64,000 nt of DNA from Burkholderiales bacterium (lineage in GTDB: Bacteria; Pseudomonadota; Gammaproteobacteria; Burkholderiales; Casimicrobiaceae): positions 24,876 to 88,875 of the forward strand of contig JAICXH010000002.1 of NCBI GenBank assembly GCA_025981645.1, in the 5' to 3' direction. Shown here piece by piece: positions 54,267 to 64,000 of the stretch. Position numbers and translations under genes: made by a program. The notes under the pieces were generated by a model. The model had not been told where the DNA came from. It did no database searches and was given only the letters and a program-made list of their open reading frames with translations. The first letter of the stretch is position 1. Each line of letters begins with the position of its first letter.

Positions 54267-55898
54267 CGAGCGCGCGCGTGAGCGCGTCGTCCAGCGTTCG
54301 CACGGTGCGTTCGACATCGGCGAGCTTGTCGAGGCCGAACAAGCCTACGCGGAACGTGCGGAAATCGGCGGGCTCGTTGCATTGCAGCGGAACGCCCGCG
54401 GCAGTCTGCAGGCCGAGCGTGGCGAACCGCCTGCCTGATTGGAGTTCGGGATCGTCGGTGTAGCTGACGACGACCCCCGGTGCGCCGAAACCCTCTGCCG
54501 CGACGCTCGCGAATCCCCGCGCGGCAAGCGCCTCGCGCACGCGGTCGCCGAGTCTCTGCTGCGCCTCGTGCGCTCGCGCGAAGCCGAAGCGCTCGGTTTC
54601 GCGCATCGTGTCGCGGAGTCGCGCGAGCGAATCGGTGGGAAGGGTTGCGTAGTACGCGTGCGCGCCCCCCTCGTAGGCTTCCATGATGCCGAGCCACTTC
54701 TTCAGGTCGCAGGCGAAGCTCGTGCTCTGCGTCGCATCGATTGCTTCGCGTGCGCGCTCGCCCAGCATCACCAGCCCGCACGAAGCCGGGCTGCTCCAGC
54801 CCTTCTGCGGAGCGCTGATCAGGATGTCGACGCCGCGTGCGGCCATGTCGACCCAGATCGCACCGGACGCAATGCAATCGAGCACGAACATTCCGCCTGC
54901 CGCGTGGGTGGCCGCCGCGACCGCGTCGAGGTAGGGATCGGGAAGGATGATTCCCGATGCCGTCTCGACGTGCGGGGCGAACACGAGCTCCGGGCGCTCG
55001 CGCGCAATCGTCGCCGTGACCTCGTCGATTGGCGCCGGAGCGAATGGCGCCCGCGGACCCTGCCGCACCGGGCGCGCCTTGACGACCGAAAGCGACGCCG
55101 GGATTTTTCCCATCTCGAAGATCTGGCTCCAGCGATAGCTGAACCAGCCGTTGCGCAGCACGAGACAGCGGCGCCCGGTCGCAAACTGGCGTGCGACGGC
55201 CTCCATCCCGAACGTGCCGCTTCCGGGTATGACGATCGCCGAGCGCGCATGGTAGACCCGCTCGAGCGTCGAAGCGATGTCGCGCATGACGGCCTGGAAG
55301 CGCACCGACATGTGGTTGAGCGCGCGGTCCGAGAAGACCACCGAGTACTCGAGCAGTCCGTCGGGATCGATATCGGGAAGCAGGCCGGGCACCTTGGACT
55401 CCTCGTGGCGAAGCGCGCGCCATGGTGCGCGCGAAGTGACTTTAGCACGGCGCGCGGCGTCGCCCGAAGTCATCGTACGCGTTCGGCCGCACGTTAATCT
55501 AGGCATGAAAAGCGATCAGCGATCGATCCGCTTCGGACAGAGGCCATGTGCAGCGCAAGGATTCATGAGCGACGTACAACGTCACTCGCGACGCACCGTG
55601 TCCTGTCGTCTGCCGATTCCATCGCGCGCGTCGTCAGCAGACCGACACCAAGAGTGCTGACGATCTGGCGCCGATTCGCGGCGACCGGAGACACCGTGCT
55701 GTTCATCGAATCGCCTCGCGTGCCGCGCTGCACGGGAGTCGGCGCACCGATTTGCATCGAGTGCGCTGCGTTCGCCGCCGCGGCGTCGCCGCGCAGCGAC
55801 GCATCGACCCGTTTGGGAAGGCGGTTTGCACCGCCGTCGCGCACGCCCTGTCGGCGGGATCGAGTCGTCGATTCAGGTCTTCCACGTCGCCGCGCTCA

Positions 55899-55916
55899 TT
55901 GGCACGAAGCGTGCAC
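55899..55916 (+). promoter_or_regulatory. Sigma-54 (-24/-12) promoter-like element 1 upstream of prkA
   Basis: TTGGCACG-AAGC-GTGCA; GG (55901-55902) and GC (55913-55914) separated by 10 nt. Confidence 0.65.
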
Positions 55917-55930
55917 TGCCGGTCCGGCGA

Positions 55931-55947
55931 TTGGCACGCGAAATGCA
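55931..55947 (+). promoter_or_regulatory. Sigma-54 (-24/-12) promoter-like element 2 upstream of prkA
   Basis: TTGGCACG-CGAA-ATGCA; GG (55933-55934) and GC (55945-55946) separated by 10 nt; 32 bp downstream of element 1. Confidence 0.68.
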
Positions 55948-56168
55948 GCAGTCGCGTCGACACTCCTGAATGAAGGCAGCTTCGCGAACCGTTTCTTCGA
56001 TATGCGGTCGCACGATGGCGCCGGGATCCTCCGCCAGCACCACGTCAGGTCGGTGCTGGGTGGATCGGCGTCCTGCCGATTGAATTTCCACAAAAGCAAG
56101 AAGGTATGCCGAAGGCAGGGCGGGTGCTCCCCCGGCCCGCGTCCTTTGCGCACCCGACCCACCGGGAC

Positions 56169-58100
56169 ATGACCATGACGCCATTGTTGGAAGAGTTTCG
56201 CTCGACCTACTCCGCAACGCACGAGGAGGAGATGAGTCTCGAGGAGTACCTCGCGCTGTGCAAACGCGATCCGGGTGCCTACGCCACGGCGGCCGAGCGG
56301 ATGATCAAGGCGATTGGCGATCCCGATCTCGTCGATACCCGCAATGATTCGACGCTGGGACGCATCTTCGGCAACCGCGTGATCCGCCGTTACCCGGCCT
56401 TCCGCGAGTTCTACGGAATGGAGGAGGTGATCGAGCAGATCGTCGCGTTCTTCCGCCACGCGGCGCAGGGTCTCGAGGAGAAGAAGCAGATCCTCTATTT
56501 GCTGGGGCCGGTTGGCGGGGGCAAGTCGTCGATCGCCGAGCGGTTGAAGGCGGTGATGGAGAAGCTTCCGATCTACGCACTCAAGGGTTCCCCGGTCAAC
56601 GAGTCGCCGCTCGGGCTGTTCTCCCCCGAGCGCTTCGGGGCGAAGCTCGAGGCCGAATTCGGCATTCCGCAGCGCTACCTGACCGGCATCATGTCGCCGT
56701 GGGCGATCAAGCGGCTCGCCGAGTCGGGCGGCGACATCTCGCGCTTTCGCGTCGTCCGGATCAACCCCTCGGTGCTGCGCCAGGTCGCGATCACCAAGAC
56801 CGAGCCGGGCGACGAGAACAACCAGGACATCTCGTCCCTGGTCGGCAAGGTCGACATCCGCAAGCTCGAGAGCCTGTCGCAGAACGATCCGGACGCCTAC
56901 AGCTACTCCGGCGGGCTCTGCCTCGCCAACCAGGGATTGCTCGAATTCGTCGAGATGTTCAAGGCGCCGATCAAGATGCTGCACCCGCTGCTTACTGCGA
57001 CGCAGGAGGGCAATTTCAAGGGTACCGAGGGCTTCTCGGCGATACCGTTCAACGGGATCATCGTCGCGCACTCGAACGAGTCCGAGTGGCACAGCTTCCG
57101 CAACAACAAGAACAACGAGGCCTTCCTCGACCGGATCTTCATCGTCAAGGTTCCCTACTGCCTTCGCGTGTCCGAGGAAGTGAAGATCTACGAGAAGCTG
57201 ATCGATCACTCGTCGCTCGCCGGGGCACCCCGGGCTCCGGGGACGCTCGAAATGATGGCGCAGTTCTCGGTGCTGACCCGGCTCAAGGACCCTGACAACT
57301 CGAGCATCTACTCGAAGATGCGCGTGTACGACGGAGAAACGCTGAAAGACGTCGACCCGAAGGCCAAGACCCTGCAGGAGTATCGGGATTACGCCGGACC
57401 CGACGAGGGGATGACCGGAATGTCGACGCGCTTCGCCTACAAGATCCTGTCGGCGGTGTTCAACTACGATCAGACCGAGATTGCCGCCAACCCCGTGCAT
57501 CTGATGTATGTACTCGAGCAGAGGCTCGCCCGCGAGGATCTCGCCGAGGAGTCGCGCCGACACTACGTCGAGCACATCAAGGGCTACCTGGCGCCGCGCT
57601 ACTCCGAGTTCATCGGCAAGGAGATCCAGACCGCCTACCTCGAGTCGTACTCCGAGTACGGCCAGAACATCTTCGATCGCTACGTGACCTACGCCGATTG
57701 CTGGATCCAGGAAGAGGACTACCGCGATCCGGAGACCGGCGAGAGCTTCGACCGCGCGGCACTCAACACCGAGCTCGAGAAGATCGAGAAGCCGGCCGGA
57801 ATCGCGAATCCGAAGGACTTCCGCAACGAGATCGTCAACTTCGTGCTGCGCGCACGCGCCCACAACGCTGGCCGCAACCCCGCCTGGAGCAGTTACGAGA
57901 AGCTGCGCGAGGTGATCGAGAAGAAGATGTTCTCGAACACCGAGGATCTGCTGCCGGTGATCTCGTTCAACGCCAAGGCGTCGGCCGAGGACAAGCAGAA
58001 GCACCAGAACTTCGTCGCGCGGATGGTCGCGAAGGGCTACACCGAGAAGCAGGTCCGCCTGCTCGCCGAGTGGTATCTGCGCGTGCACAAGTCGTCGTAG
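56169..58100 (+). CDS. prkA: PrkA/YeaG family serine protein kinase
   Basis: SLEEYLALCKRDPGAYATAAERMIKAIGDP, LLGPVGGGKSSIAERLK, ALKGSPVNESPLGLF, EGNFKGTEGFSAIPFNGIIVAHSNESEW. Confidence 0.94.
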   Translation: MTMTPLLEEFRSTYSATHEEEMSLEEYLALCKRDPGAYATAAERMIKAIGDPDLVDTRNDSTLGRIFGNRVIRRYPAFREFYGMEEVIEQIVAFFRHAAQGLEEKKQILYLLGPVGGGKSSIAERLKAVMEKLPIYALKGSPVNESPLGLFSPERFGAKLEAEFGIPQRYLTGIMSPWAIKRLAESGGDISRFRVVRINPSVLRQVAITKTEPGDENNQDISSLVGKVDIRKLESLSQNDPDAYSYSGGLCLANQGLLEFVEMFKAPIKMLHPLLTATQEGNFKGTEGFSAIPFNGIIVAHSNESEWHSFRNNKNNEAFLDRIFIVKVPYCLRVSEEVKIYEKLIDHSSLAGAPRAPGTLEMMAQFSVLTRLKDPDNSSIYSKMRVYDGETLKDVDPKAKTLQEYRDYAGPDEGMTGMSTRFAYKILSAVFNYDQTEIAANPVHLMYVLEQRLAREDLAEESRRHYVEHIKGYLAPRYSEFIGKEIQTAYLESYSEYGQNIFDRYVTYADCWIQEEDYRDPETGESFDRAALNTELEKIEKPAGIANPKDFRNEIVNFVLRARAHNAGRNPAWSSYEKLREVIEKKMFSNTEDLLPVISFNAKASAEDKQKHQNFVARMVAKGYTEKQVRLLAEWYLRVHKSS

Positions 58101-58131
58101 CGGTGGCTCCGGTCCGGACACGAGGTCGAAC

Positions 58132-59397
58132 ATGGTCCATCTGATCGACAGACGCTCGAGCAGCCGCGGCAGGAGCGCGGTCAACCGCGAGCGCTTCCTG
58201 CGCCGCTACAAGGCCCACGTCCAGAGTGCCGTGAGGAAGCTCGTCGGCGAGCGCAGGCTCGCCGATATCGAGCAGGGCGGCGACGTGCACGTGCCGAGAA
58301 AGGACATCGCCGAGCCCTCGTTCGGCTTCGGCCACGGGGGCGACCGCGAATTCGTGCTTCCGGGCAACCGCGAGTACGTCACCGGCGACCGCATTCCGCG
58401 GCCGCAGGGCGGCGGGTCCGGCGCTGGCGGCGGCGATGCCGGGGACGGGGACAGCGAGGACGCCTTCGTGTTCGCGCTGTCGCGCGAGGAGTTCATGCAA
58501 ATCTTCTTCGACGACCTCGAGCTGCCGCGGCTTGCCCGCACCGAGCTTGGGCGTACCGAGCACCGGACGAGCGTGCGCGCCGGCTACGCCCGGACCGGCG
58601 TGCCGGCGAATCTCGCGATCGTGCGCACGCTGACGCAGTCGCTCGCGCGCAGGATCGCGATCGATGGAAGCCTCCGCCGCGAGGCGGAGGAGCTCGAGCG
58701 CGCGTTCGGCGCCGCCGCGGCAGCCGGCCGTTCGGCGCATGCGGCGCATGCCTACGCCGAGCTGCAGCGCATCGAGCGCAAGCTCGAGCGGGTGCCGTTC
58801 ATCGACGAGCCCGACCTGCGCTACCGCAACCGCGTGATGCGCCCGGAGCCGGTCGCGCGCGCGGTGATGTTCTGCCTGATGGACGTGTCGGCGTCGATGG
58901 ACGAGGACAAGAAGGATCTCGCCAAGCGCTTCTTCACGCTCCTCTACCTCTTCCTTACGCGCAAATACGGCGAGGTTGACCTCGTGTTCATCCGCCATAC
59001 CGAGGATGCCGAGGAAGTCGACGAGGACACGTTCTTCCACGACACCCGCTCGGGTGGCACCGTCGTCTACTCGGCGCTCGACCTCGCCGAGAAGATCCGC
59101 GGCGAGCGCTACGCGCGCGGCTGGAACGTCTACGTCGCGCAGGCATCGGACGGTGACGCTTTCGGGGCCGATCCGGCGCGCAGCGCGCGCTTCCTGCGCG
59201 ACCGCTTGCTCCCCGCGGCGCGCTATTACACGTATCTCGAGCTGGCGGCCGAGTCCGATTCGGGCCGCTCGTCGACGCTGTGGGCCGAGTACGCGCGGGT
59301 GGCGACCGAGTCCGGCAATCTCGCGATGCGCCGGGCGACCCGCCGCGACGAGATCTACCCCGTGTTCCGCGAACTCTTCCGCAAGGACACGCAATGA
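58132..59397 (+). CDS. yeaH: YeaH/YhbH family protein (DUF444, VWA-like)
   Basis: IDRRSSSRGRSAVNRERFLRRYKAHVQSAVRKLV, VMFCLMDVSASMDEDKKDLAKRFFTLLYLFLTRKYGEVDLVFIRHTEDAEEVDEDTFFHDTRSGGTVVYSAL. Confidence 0.94.
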   Translation: MVHLIDRRSSSRGRSAVNRERFLRRYKAHVQSAVRKLVGERRLADIEQGGDVHVPRKDIAEPSFGFGHGGDREFVLPGNREYVTGDRIPRPQGGGSGAGGGDAGDGDSEDAFVFALSREEFMQIFFDDLELPRLARTELGRTEHRTSVRAGYARTGVPANLAIVRTLTQSLARRIAIDGSLRREAEELERAFGAAAAAGRSAHAAHAYAELQRIERKLERVPFIDEPDLRYRNRVMRPEPVARAVMFCLMDVSASMDEDKKDLAKRFFTLLYLFLTRKYGEVDLVFIRHTEDAEEVDEDTFFHDTRSGGTVVYSALDLAEKIRGERYARGWNVYVAQASDGDAFGADPARSARFLRDRLLPAARYYTYLELAAESDSGRSSTLWAEYARVATESGNLAMRRATRRDEIYPVFRELFRKDTQ

Positions 59398-60884
59398 CCG
59401 CCCTCTCGCACGGCGCCGACTGGGATTTCGAGCTGATCGAGCGCTACGACACGGCGATCGCCGGCGTCGCGGACGAGTTCGGCCTCGACACCTATCCGAA
59501 CCAGATCGAGATCATCACGTCGGAGCAGATGCTCGACGCCTACGCGTCGTCGGGTCTGCCGGTCGGCTACCCGCACTGGTCGTACGGCAAGGAGTTCATC
59601 AGGAACGAGCAGGCCTACCAGCACGGGATGCAGGGCCTCGCGTACGAGATCGTGATCAACTCGGACCCGTGCATCGCGTATCTTATGGAAGAGAACACGA
59701 TGGCGATGCAGGCGCTCGTCATCGCGCACGCCTGCTACGGGCACAATTCGTTCTTCAAGGGCAACCATCTGTTCCGGCAGTGGACCTCGGCGGACGCGAT
59801 CGTCGACTACCTGGTGTTCGCCCGGCATTACGTGATGGATTGCGAGGAGCGCTACGGTGCCGCGGCGGTGGAAGAGGTGCTCGACGCCTGCCACGCGCTG
59901 ATGGCGCACGGGGTCGATCGCTACCGGCGGCCGGCGGCGCCGACGCTGAGGGCCGAGACCGCCCGGCTCAAGGCGCGCGAGGAGAACCGCGAGCGCCAGT
60001 TCAACGACCTGTGGCGGACGTTGCCCGGCACGCCGGCGGCGGCGGCGTCGAAGGCGAAGCGCGAGGTGTTCCCGCCCGAGCCCGAGGAGAACATCCTCTA
60101 TTTCGTCGAGAAGCATTCGCCGAAGCTCGAGCCGTGGCAGCGCGAGCTCGTGCGCATCGTGCGCAAGCTTGCCCAGTACTTCCACCCGCAGGGCCAGACC
60201 AAGGTGATGAACGAGGGCTGGGCGACGTTCTGGCACTACACGATCCTGAACCGCCTGCACATGAAAGGCCTCGTCGACGACGCCTTCATGATCGAGTTCC
60301 TGAAGAGCCACACCAACGTGATCGCGCAGCCGGCGTTCGACTCGCGCGGCTACGGTGGGATCAATCCGTATGCGCTCGGCTTTGCCCTGTTCTCGGACAT
60401 CCGGCGCATCTGCGAGCGACCCGACGCCGAGGACCGCGCGTGGTTCCCCGATCTCGCCGGCACCGACTGGCGGCGTTCACTCGATTTCGCGATGCGCAAC
60501 TTCAAGGACGAGTCGTTCATCGCGCAGTATCTGTCGCCGCGGCTGATGCGCGAGTTCCACCTGTTCGCGGTGGCCGACCGCGTCGAGGACGACGCGCTCG
60601 TCGTCGACAGCATCCACGACGAGCACGGCTATCGGCGCCTGCGCCGGCTGCTCGCCGCGCAGTATGCGATCGAGAACCGAGTTCCCGACGTGCAAGTCCT
60701 CCGCTACGACCGTGACGGCGACCGCTCGCTGACGCTGCGCTTCGCGCGGCGCCGCGGTCGGCCGCTCTCGGACGCCGCCGAGGAAGTCGTCGCGCATCTG
60801 CACAGGCTCTGGGGCTTCGCGGTGCGTCTCGAAACCGTCGATGGCGACGAGCAGGTCGGCCGCGCGCTCGAGTGCGCGGCCTAG
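59394..60884 (+). CDS. SpoVR family protein (YcgB-like)
   Basis: IEIITSEQMLDAYASSGLPVGYPHWSYGKEF, LAQYFHPQGQTKVMNEGWATFWHYTILNRL. Confidence 0.94.
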   Translation: MTALSHGADWDFELIERYDTAIAGVADEFGLDTYPNQIEIITSEQMLDAYASSGLPVGYPHWSYGKEFIRNEQAYQHGMQGLAYEIVINSDPCIAYLMEENTMAMQALVIAHACYGHNSFFKGNHLFRQWTSADAIVDYLVFARHYVMDCEERYGAAAVEEVLDACHALMAHGVDRYRRPAAPTLRAETARLKAREENRERQFNDLWRTLPGTPAAAASKAKREVFPPEPEENILYFVEKHSPKLEPWQRELVRIVRKLAQYFHPQGQTKVMNEGWATFWHYTILNRLHMKGLVDDAFMIEFLKSHTNVIAQPAFDSRGYGGINPYALGFALFSDIRRICERPDAEDRAWFPDLAGTDWRRSLDFAMRNFKDESFIAQYLSPRLMREFHLFAVADRVEDDALVVDSIHDEHGYRRLRRLLAAQYAIENRVPDVQVLRYDRDGDRSLTLRFARRRGRPLSDAAEEVVAHLHRLWGFAVRLETVDGDEQVGRALECAA

Positions 60885-60935
60885 GCCGGAACCCGCTCTC
60901 GCCCACCGGCTTCCGGCTCGAACGCACGTCCGCCG

Positions 60936-60965
60936 CTTGAATCGGCGGCTGCAGCACCCCATCAT
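60936..60965 (+). promoter_or_regulatory. Sigma-32 heat-shock promoter
   Basis: CTTGAA - 15 nt - CCCCATCAT, near-exact match to the sigma-32 consensus, ~50 bp upstream of trxC-hsp20-lon. Confidence 0.82.
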
Positions 60966-61013
60966 GGGGAGCATGTCCGTTGCGCGCGCCACGCGCCACC
61001 CCAGGGCCGATCG

Positions 61014-61472
61014 ATGAGCGCCTCGCCGAGCCAGGAATCCAGAATCGCCGTCTGCCCGCAGTGCGGCGCCGCCAACCGCGTCGATTCGTCGCGCCTCGCT
61101 GAAGAACCCACGTGCGGGCAATGCCATGCGGTGCTCTTCCCGGCGCATCCGTTCGCGCTCACGCAGGAACGCTTCGAGCGGCACGTCGCCACCAGCGACT
61201 ACCCGGTCGTCGTCGACTTCTGGGCCGAATGGTGCGGGCCCTGCCGGATGATGGCGCCCGCCTACGAAGAGGCGGCGGGACGCGTCGGCCCCGGCGTGCA
61301 GCTGGCGAAGGTCGACACCGACGCCGCGCCCGAGGTCGCCGCGCATCACGCCATTCGCAGCATCCCGACGCTGATCGCGTTTCGCAAAGGTCGCGAGCTC
61401 GCGCGTCAGTCGGGTGCGCTCCCCACGTCGCAGCTCGTCCAGTGGATCGGAACGCATGCCGCGCAGGAATGA
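61014..61472 (+). CDS. trxC: Thioredoxin 2 (zinc-ribbon thioredoxin)
   Basis: N-terminal CPQCGAANRV...CGQCHAVLF zinc ribbon and FWAEWCGPCRMMAP active site. Confidence 0.92.
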   Translation: MSASPSQESRIAVCPQCGAANRVDSSRLAEEPTCGQCHAVLFPAHPFALTQERFERHVATSDYPVVVDFWAEWCGPCRMMAPAYEEAAGRVGPGVQLAKVDTDAAPEVAAHHAIRSIPTLIAFRKGRELARQSGALPTSQLVQWIGTHAAQE

Positions 61473-61866
61473 CCCGACTGATTGGATGTGGTCCCACGCC
61501 TGGGGATTGCTCGACCAGGCCGAGCGGATGCACCGGCAGTTCTTCCATCCGTCGCGCGCCGGCCGCGAGCAGGCGACGTGGGAGCCTCCGATCGACGTCT
61601 TCGAGGACGAGCGCGAGTTCGTCGTCGTCGCGGCGATGCCCGGGGTTCCGGCCGCGCGGATCGAGGTTCACGCCGAGCCGGGGGCACTCGTCATCCGTGG
61701 CGCGCGCGCACTCCCGGTCACCGGCCGCAGCCACGTGATCCGCCATCTCGAGAGTCCGTACGGGATCTTCGAGCGCCGCATCGTCCTGCCCGCCGGACGC
61801 TTCGACGTCGGCGCTCCCGAGCTCGCCGACGGCTGCCTCGTCGTCCACCTGAAGAAACGCCCATGA
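61456..61866 (+). CDS. Hsp20/alpha-crystallin family small heat shock protein
   Basis: WEPPIDVFEDEREFVVVAAMPGVPAARIEVHAEPGALVIRGAR...GIFERRIVLPAGRFD. Confidence 0.88.
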   Translation: MPRRNDPTDWMWSHAWGLLDQAERMHRQFFHPSRAGREQATWEPPIDVFEDEREFVVVAAMPGVPAARIEVHAEPGALVIRGARALPVTGRSHVIRHLESPYGIFERRIVLPAGRFDVGAPELADGCLVVHLKKRP

Positions 61867-64000
61867 ACGCCGAGATGGACAAGCCGATCGAGCCCGCCAC
61901 GCCCGGCGAGGACATCGCACGTGTCGAGGGCGCCGCGCAACCGTCCGAAGCCGGTGCCGAGGCGCGCCCGCCCAGCGCCGCCTCCGTACGGCCGCTTCCG
62001 GACGATGCGCTGATCATCGTGCCGGTGCGCAACCTCGTCCTGTTTCCGGGCGTGGTCCTTCCGCTCACCGTCGGGCGCGAGCGTTCGCTCGCCGCCGTGC
62101 AGGAGGCGGTGCGGCAGGAGCGGCCGATCGGAGTGCTGCTTCAGCGTCAGGCCGACGAGGACGATCCCGCGCCCGATGCGCTCCACTGGGTCGGCACGAG
62201 TGCCGCCGTCATGCGCTACATCACCGCTCCCGACGGCTCGCACCACGCGATCGCGCGCGGGATGCGGCGCTTTCGCGTGCTGCAGTTCCTCGACGGCTAC
62301 CCGTTCCATGCGGCGCGCGTGCAGTTCATCGACGATCCCGAGGCGGTCGACGCCGAGATCGAGGGGCGCGCGCGGGCGTTGAAGCAGCGCGCGGTCGAGA
62401 TCCTGCAGCTCCTGCCGCAGGTTCCCGAGGAGATGGTTGCCGCGCTGCAGGGAGTCGACGGCGCCGCACGGCTTGCCGATTTCGTCGCCGGGCTGATGGA
62501 CGCGAGCGCCGAGGAGAAGCAGGCGCTGCTCGAAATGTTCGACCTGCGCGCCCGGCTCGACCGGTTGCTCGAAATGCTGTCGCATCGCGTCGAGGTGCTG
62601 AAGGTTTCGCGCGAGGTCGACGAGCGCACCCGCGAGTCGATTACCGACGTCAACCGCAAGCACCTGCTGCGCGAGCAGATGCGCACGATCCAGAAGGAGC
62701 TCGGCGAGGGCGAGGAGGGCACCGCCGACGTCGAGGAGCTCGAGCGTGCCATCGATGCCGCGAAGATGCCGGAGGAAGTCGACAAGGTCGCGCGCAAGGA
62801 GCTGAAGCGGCTGCAGCGCATGCCCGAGGCCGCCGGCGAGTACTCGATGGTGCGCACCTACATCGAATGGCTGGTCGACCTGCCCTGGGCTGCGGTGCCG
62901 GAGCCGGCGATCGACATCGCCGAGGCGCGCAAGGTTCTCGACCAGGACCACTTCGGCCTGGAGAAGATCAAGCGGCGGATCCTCGAATACCTCGCCGTTC
63001 ACAAGCTGAATCCGTCGGGCAAGAGCCCGATCCTCTGCTTCGTCGGCCCACCCGGAGTCGGCAAGACCTCGCTCGGCCAAAGCATCGCCAAGGCGACCGG
63101 GCGCAAGTTCGCGCGCGCGAGCCTCGGCGGCGTGCACGACGAGGCCGAGATCCGCGGGCACCGGCGCACCTACGTCGGGTCGCTGCCCGGCAACATCATT
63201 CAGAACCTGAGAAAGGTCGGCACGCGCAACTGCGTGATGATGCTGGACGAGGTCGACAAGCTGGGTGCGGGAGGCTTCCACGGCGATCCGGCATCGGCGC
63301 TGCTCGAAGTGCTCGACCCCGAGCAGAACGCGACGTTCCGCGACAATTATCTGGGGGTGCCTTTCGACCTGTCGCAGGTGATGTTCATCTGCACGGCGAA
63401 CGTGCTCGACACGATCCCCGGGCCGTTACGCGACCGGATGGAGGTGATCGAGCTCCCCGGCTACACCGCGCAGGAGAAGCTCGAGATCGCGCGCCGCTAC
63501 CTGGTTCCGCGCCGGCTCGAGGCGACCGGCCTCACGGCGTCGCAGTGCACGATCGACGACGCGGCACTGCTGGCGATCATCGATGACTACACGCGCGAGG
63601 CGGGCGTACGCAACCTCGAACGCGAGATCGGCCGCGTGCTCCGGCACGTCGCCGTGCGGATCGCCGAGGGCGACAACGACGCGGTCGCGATCGGCCGTGA
63701 CGATCTCGCCGCGATCCTGGGCCCGCGCAGGTTCGAGGCCGAGGTGGCGATGCGCGCCGGTGTCCCGGGGGTCGCGACGGGTCTCGCCTGGACTCCGGTC
63801 GGCGGCGACATTCTGTTCATCGAGGCCGCGCGGATGCCGGGCTCGGGAAAGCTGATACTCACCGGACAGCTCGGCGACGTGATGAAGGAGAGCGCGCAGG
63901 CGGCGGTCTCGTTGCTGAAGGCACGCGCCGAAGGGCTCGGAATCGCGCAGGACGGGCTCGACAGGTCCGATATCCACATCCACGTTCCAGCGGGGGCGAC
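61863..64000 (+). CDS. lon: ATP-dependent protease Lon, 5' portion (runs off window end; absent from ORF track for lack of a stop)
   Basis: VPVRNLVLFPGVVLPLTVGRERS, LCFVGPPGVGKTSLGQSIAKATGRKFARASLGGVHDEAEIRGHRRTYVGSLPGNIIQ, MMLDEVDKLG. Confidence 0.94.
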   Translation, partial: MNAEMDKPIEPATPGEDIARVEGAAQPSEAGAEARPPSAASVRPLPDDALIIVPVRNLVLFPGVVLPLTVGRERSLAAVQEAVRQERPIGVLLQRQADEDDPAPDALHWVGTSAAVMRYITAPDGSHHAIARGMRRFRVLQFLDGYPFHAARVQFIDDPEAVDAEIEGRARALKQRAVEILQLLPQVPEEMVAALQGVDGAARLADFVAGLMDASAEEKQALLEMFDLRARLDRLLEMLSHRVEVLKVSREVDERTRESITDVNRKHLLREQMRTIQKELGEGEEGTADVEELERAIDAAKMPEEVDKVARKELKRLQRMPEAAGEYSMVRTYIEWLVDLPWAAVPEPAIDIAEARKVLDQDHFGLEKIKRRILEYLAVHKLNPSGKSPILCFVGPPGVGKTSLGQSIAKATGRKFARASLGGVHDEAEIRGHRRTYVGSLPGNIIQNLRKVGTRNCVMMLDEVDKLGAGGFHGDPASALLEVLDPEQNATFRDNYLGVPFDLSQVMFICTANVLDTIPGPLRDRMEVIELPGYTAQEKLEIARRYLVPRRLEATGLTASQCTIDDAALLAIIDDYTREAGVRNLEREIGRVLRHVAVRIAEGDNDAVAIGRDDLAAILGPRRFEAEVAMRAGVPGVATGLAWTPVGGDILFIEAARMPGSGKLILTGQLGDVMKESAQAAVSLLKARAEGLGIAQDGLDRSDIHIHVPAGA

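Noticed and set aside
55507-56105. Possible small ORFs in the region upstream of prkA
   Set aside because: No coherent domain in any frame; better explained as a long regulatory region containing the sigma-54-like elements.

Overview
This is a high-GC, gene-dense bacterial chromosomal window, probably proteobacterial (betaproteobacterial-like by gene content; taxonomy is inference). About 50 protein genes were read. Main blocks: selU/tesA/ybbA and a split-off ybbP; a BtuC/FecC-type ABC pair; a urate/allantoin catabolic region (PuuD, HIU hydrolase, OHCU decarboxylase, allantoate amidohydrolase-like, M20 hydrolase, PuuE) with two GntR regulators, glycerate 2-kinase and pyruvate kinase; the pyruvate dehydrogenase complex aceE-aceF-lpd followed by phaA-phaB; a 4-hydroxybutyryl-CoA dehydratase-like flavoprotein; a NitT/TauT-type ABC system with a duplicated permease; B12-dependent nrdJ; an orphan CoxL-type molybdopterin subunit overlapping a propeller-repeat lipoprotein; htpG; a prkA-yeaH-spoVR operon; and trxC-hsp20-lon (lon runs off the end). 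No rRNA, tRNA, CRISPR array, prophage or IS element was recognised. Points most worth checking: two tandem sigma-54 promoter-like elements upstream of prkA, a near-consensus sigma-32 promoter upstream of trxC-hsp20-lon, a perfect palindromic operator on the -10 of the glycerate-kinase promoter, a decayed transporter/porin segment beside puuD, a half-length tryptophan 2,3-dioxygenase, and an AbfD-like enzyme that appears to lack two iron-sulfur ligands. I did not find a clearly novel defence or mobile system. All family names come from reading the translations; no database search was run.
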